The notes under the pieces were generated by a model that searched no databases, had not been told where the DNA came from, and was given only the letters and a program-made list of their open reading frames with translations. This document shows, piece by piece, positions 21,723-25,542 of a stretch of DNA of 25,542 nucleotides. Each line of letters starts with the position of its first letter. The stretch's first letter is position 1. Source of the DNA: Smittium mucronatum. Taxonomy: Eukaryota > Kickxellomycota > Harpellomycetes > Harpellales > Legeriomycetaceae. Location of the stretch: the NCBI GenBank assembly GCA_001953115.1, contig LSSL01001638.1, positions 1 to 25,542 of the forward strand. The letters are read 5' to 3'. The translations under genes were made by a program, and so were the position numbers.

Positions 21723-23657
21723 TTTGATTTTAAAAATAATGAATAGTTAATATTAATTAATCTTTGTCCTTACTTATTAAATTTAGCTTTTTCAGATAAA
21801 TACGGTACAATTATGACCCTTTTCAAAATAATTGGTTAAGCATACTACAAAAAAATGACATAAACCTTAATATTGTATATAAATGATATTATAGACGAGA
21901 TCTAATGAGTAGCTCTCCTTATTTTTTTTAATAGTTGTATTTGATGCAGTCCCAAAAATTATTTTTATTTATATTGCCCAAAAATTTTCAAAAAATGCTC
22001 CTTTTAAGAAAAAAAATATTTATGCTGCATCCTGGATTAATTACAGATTGAAATTAAAATTTAACATATCGAAAAAAAAAAACGTATTAAAGAGGATGCA
22101 AACCATATGGTAAAAATGATAAATAGAAAAAAAACCCAAGAAAAAATACATTAAATTAAATTTCAAAGCTAATATTTAACATTGTTAGGAAATAAGGCTA
22201 TATAGTTGAAAATATTATTCGTTAGATAATAGCATCAAATAATTATTTTATTTATTTTTGTCAGCAATATTCTTCATAAAAAAAATAAATTGTTTTTTAA
22301 TCACATAATTTATAAAAAATAATGGTTTCATATACCTAATCTGGTTTGATATCGTGGTTTTTTCAAGTTTTCATTTTAAACTGCCAACCTTTTGAAAACA
22401 CAATTGTTGTTAAAAATGACCATAAATACTAAGTTTGGACATAATAAATGAATAAAAATTAGGCCTTCATAAAGTTAACACGAGTGAAGATCAAATGAAT
22501 TTATTATTAATTTTAACTTATTTAAATTGTATATATTATAATATTGAACTTCTTGTTGGATTTAAAGACTATTAAGATATGATTTAAAAAATCTTATGCA
22601 AAAAGGTTTTATTTTTTATATAATAATATATTAATACATCAATACCAATCTAATAAAGTATACCTAAAGTATTTTTTTTGTAATTAATACTAATCAGAGT
22701 AGAATATAATATTAGAGAAATTTCTACCACTAAATATTCTTATAGCTCATCCATAACCTGAACCGGACTTTTATCAACAAAATAAAGGATTTAATGGGCT
22801 GATATTTTCTATTTTCATTATTTTAATTCAAAAACATCAGATATTTATTTGTGTTTTCCACACTATTAAGCTCCGGTAAAATAAAATCATTGTTAATTAA
22901 GCATTTTTAAATTCTTGTTGTTTTTGTCGATTATTCTCCTTTGAAAAAAATCGAGTGATTATTATATACTATTTCAATAATTAACTCAAGAGATAGAGTT
23001 TTAAAATCGATAATATAGAATTTATTTCAAAAATTTCGGTTTTTTTTTACATTTTATTGGCAATAAAATAAACCAGAATAGCAAAAGACCTATAGGATCG
23101 GTATTTATAAGTATTTATGTTAATTATTATCATGAAAAATGACCAATTATTAAAAAAAATTAAAAACAGTTATTTTCGAATAAATAACCTCAAATTTCGA
23201 TAATCTAACTTGGTGGACTATAATTCTTTTGAAAATATATTTATGAAAAAAAAATTGCCACGTTATTGATTATTTTCAATTTATTTTTAAAATACTTCTA
23301 TAACATTTTTAATATATTTATAACCTTCTTTATATCCCCCGAATTATTTTTTACTATGCTTTATATTATATGGCGAGATTTAAAAAAATTAATTTCATGT
23401 TTTATATAAATCTTTTTTCCCACATATTGTAACATGTGTAAACCTTATCTTAAAAAATGATAGGAAATTAAATTTAATGATCTTTATTTTTAACGGAAAA
23501 GAAAAATAATAATATTTCTGAGTGATTTGTTGAAAATCGGATAAATTTTGATAGCTAACAACATGTTTTCATGGTGAAAGTGCAAATAAATTTATGAAAT
23601 ATTAACAGGGATTGGAGGTAATTATTTTGATTCAAAAATGAAAAATAAAATTTTAAG

Positions 23658-23681
23658 TTTGATTTTGATTTTGATTTTGAT
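23658..23681. repeat. (GATTTT)n short tandem repeat
   Basis: About four hexamer units in noncoding DNA. Confidence 0.75.
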
Positions 23682-24653
23682 GGACATTTTTTTATGTATA
23701 AAATTTATGAGGCTATTCTAATACACTAATTTTTTCTATATTTTGGCTTAAAATAGTTGAAAAATCGCCTTTGCTGCTTAATATATAATTAAAATGTTTA
23801 TTATTTTTTTAAAAAAAAATCATTTCCAAAAATTCTGAATAATAGCAAGAAACCTAAACTTAAAAAAAATCCGAATTTTTCTGGAGTCTTAATATGAGCC
23901 CTATATCGATTCATAAAATTATTTTTTGCATTAAATGATTTATACAGGGGTAAAATTATATTTTTAGTTATTTTAAGCTTCACATCAACAGTAGTGACCC
24001 ATTATCTCAAATCTGCATATTCCTTTTTAGACTTAGCAAAAAAAATTTTGCGAGTTTTTTTTCTTTAATTTTAATCTAATTAGGGAAAAAATAAATAAAA
24101 TATTCTTAAAATATTTGATTTAATTAAACAATAATATTATTCAGTTTTAAAAATAATCCTCTTGTACACGAGAGTAAACTATAATGATGAAATTCAACCT
24201 TTTTAATAAAATAATAATAATAATTTTGTTTTTAGACTTTAGATATCATCAAGATATTCTAAAATAAGTGATATTTTAAAAAAACAAAAAATAATTAAAT
24301 TAAAATACAAAATTCGGACTAACTTGGGAATATTAAGAATTTTAAAATCCTTTTGGATAATTTTTTATTTCAAATCATTGATAAAACCATATATCAGAAT
24401 GAAACAGCTTATTTTTATAACTTTCTCAAAAGAAAGTTATTTTATTTTAATTTTCGAATATAAAAAAATCTTGGGTTTCAAAAAATTATTTTCTAAGTAT
24501 TATGAATTGTGATTTTTTTAAATAAAATTATCAAAAATAAAATTTAATCTTACTTTTTAATAAATAAAATTTTCAAAAATCTTCAAATTATATATTGCAG
24601 TATTTAACGATTAGAGTAATACAATATTTTTAAACTTGTGATTTTTTTAAATT

Positions 24654-24672
24654 GGGGAAGGGGGGATGAGGG
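24654..24672. other. G-rich island in AT-rich DNA
   Basis: GGGGAAGGGGGGATGAGGG, surrounded by long A/T tracts. It resembles, on the other strand, the C-rich tract before the GDSL gene. No gene was found beside it on either strand. Confidence 0.5.
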
Positions 24673-25089
24673 TAATAATTATTTATGGAATATCTCACAT
24701 TATCAAATAATTTTTGAGTTAAAATTACTTTAGTGGTAAACACGGATACAATTTAACTTATAGACATATGTATTATTATAGCTTTTAATTAGAGAATTTC
24801 AATTTTTTTTAAAATTATATTTAAAATTTAAAATTCTGTGTATAAAATCTCTATAAACAAAACTAGATGTCGATTATATTGCTTTTATTAATTCTTAGAC
24901 CTAATAAAGATATAAACCTGATTTATATCTGTTTTTATTTTATCGTTAGTTGGTTTTCGATTAGAGCCCCAGAATTATATTCCTAGAATATGTGTTAATA
25001 TTTATTTTATTTAAATTTACATTTAAAATAGGTAAAATAGGTAAAATAATACAAAATTCCCGATTAAAGAATAAGAAATATACGCTAAA

Positions 25090-25107
25090 ATATATATATA
25101 TATATAT
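25090..25107. repeat. (TA)9 microsatellite
   Basis: Uninterrupted alternating TA run in noncoding DNA. Confidence 0.85.
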
Positions 25108-25542
25108 TTTTTAAATATTGGTTTTCGAAACGAATACATTATTAATTAGATATGCAGTTTAAAACTTATTTTATAGATCATTAAATTATTTATTGTACCC
25201 TTCCTTATATTATATTTTTATAAATTTTATTAACATCGATATTCAATGATGGATAAAAAATTTTATGCTTCAATATTATATTACATAATAGTTGTTAATC
25301 TAGAGTTGGAATATTTTTGAAAATTTAACCAATTTAAAAAAAAGCATTAAATACATCCTATCAGTTTAAATTCCTTTAGAATTTTCAAATAGAAAAAAAA
25401 AAATTTTAATTTTAATTTTTTAGTTTATTTTTTTTAGCCCGGATTCTTTATTTAAACAGTTAAAAATGGTAAAAAAAATACTTAAGTTTTTTTAAAAAAA
25501 ATGTAGATTTCTTGAAAAATATCTCATCCTACACCCCTCCGC

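Larger units (their letters stand above)
21285..25542. other. AT-rich region without supported genes
   Basis: 4.26 kb of AT-rich DNA. Frames near 23801-23983 (minus) and 24324-24512 (plus) encode low-complexity Lys/Ile/Phe/Leu strings and show no motifs. Simple repeats and one G-rich island are listed separately. No tRNA, rRNA or transposase motif was recognised. Confidence 0.6.

Overview
This window looks like part of an AT-rich fungal nuclear genome. Intergenic DNA is extremely AT-rich, genes are split by short spliceosomal introns (48-195 bp, GT..AG), and the best-recognised protein, a Trs20/TRAPPC2 homologue, has a fungal-style C-terminus. The sequence does not fix the lineage. An early-diverging, AT-rich fungus fits best (inference).

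Layout. Positions 1-~515 and ~9947-11162 hold two copies of a GC-richer, hairpin-rich repeat in opposite orientation. The right copy is broken by a 609-base N run flanked by two exact 94-bp duplicates; the uninterrupted left copy shows this is almost certainly an assembly artefact. Between the copies lie about 7.7 kb of AT-rich DNA with no recognisable gene and then, at ~8261-9640 on the minus strand, a decayed Mutator-like (MULE) transposase. It keeps a FLYWCH-type HNH segment, both catalytic Asp contexts, a CxxH motif and the catalytic Glu context in the right order and spacing, but is broken by stops and frameshifts. The inverted repeats could be its long terminal inverted repeats, or independent insertions.

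The gene-bearing part is 12.4-21.3 kb. A four-exon plus-strand gene (12458-17282) encodes about 1550 residues of helical, PPR-like sequence with a basic N-terminus, so probably a mitochondrial RNA-binding factor. It converges on a five-exon minus-strand gene (17614-18543) for the TRAPP subunit Trs20 (143 aa). A 1.6-kb divergent spacer separates that from a three-exon plus-strand GDSL/SGNH hydrolase (20157-21284, 315 aa) with no signal peptide. None of the exon structures is available as a single open frame; each was rebuilt here from splice sites and matching codon phase.

The last 4.3 kb (21285-25542) is AT-rich with no supported gene. The genes show no shared pathway: mitochondrial RNA metabolism, vesicle tethering and ester hydrolysis. 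The least expected features are the paired repeat with four consecutive conserved hairpins, the MULE relic next to it, and short upstream ORFs before all three genes.
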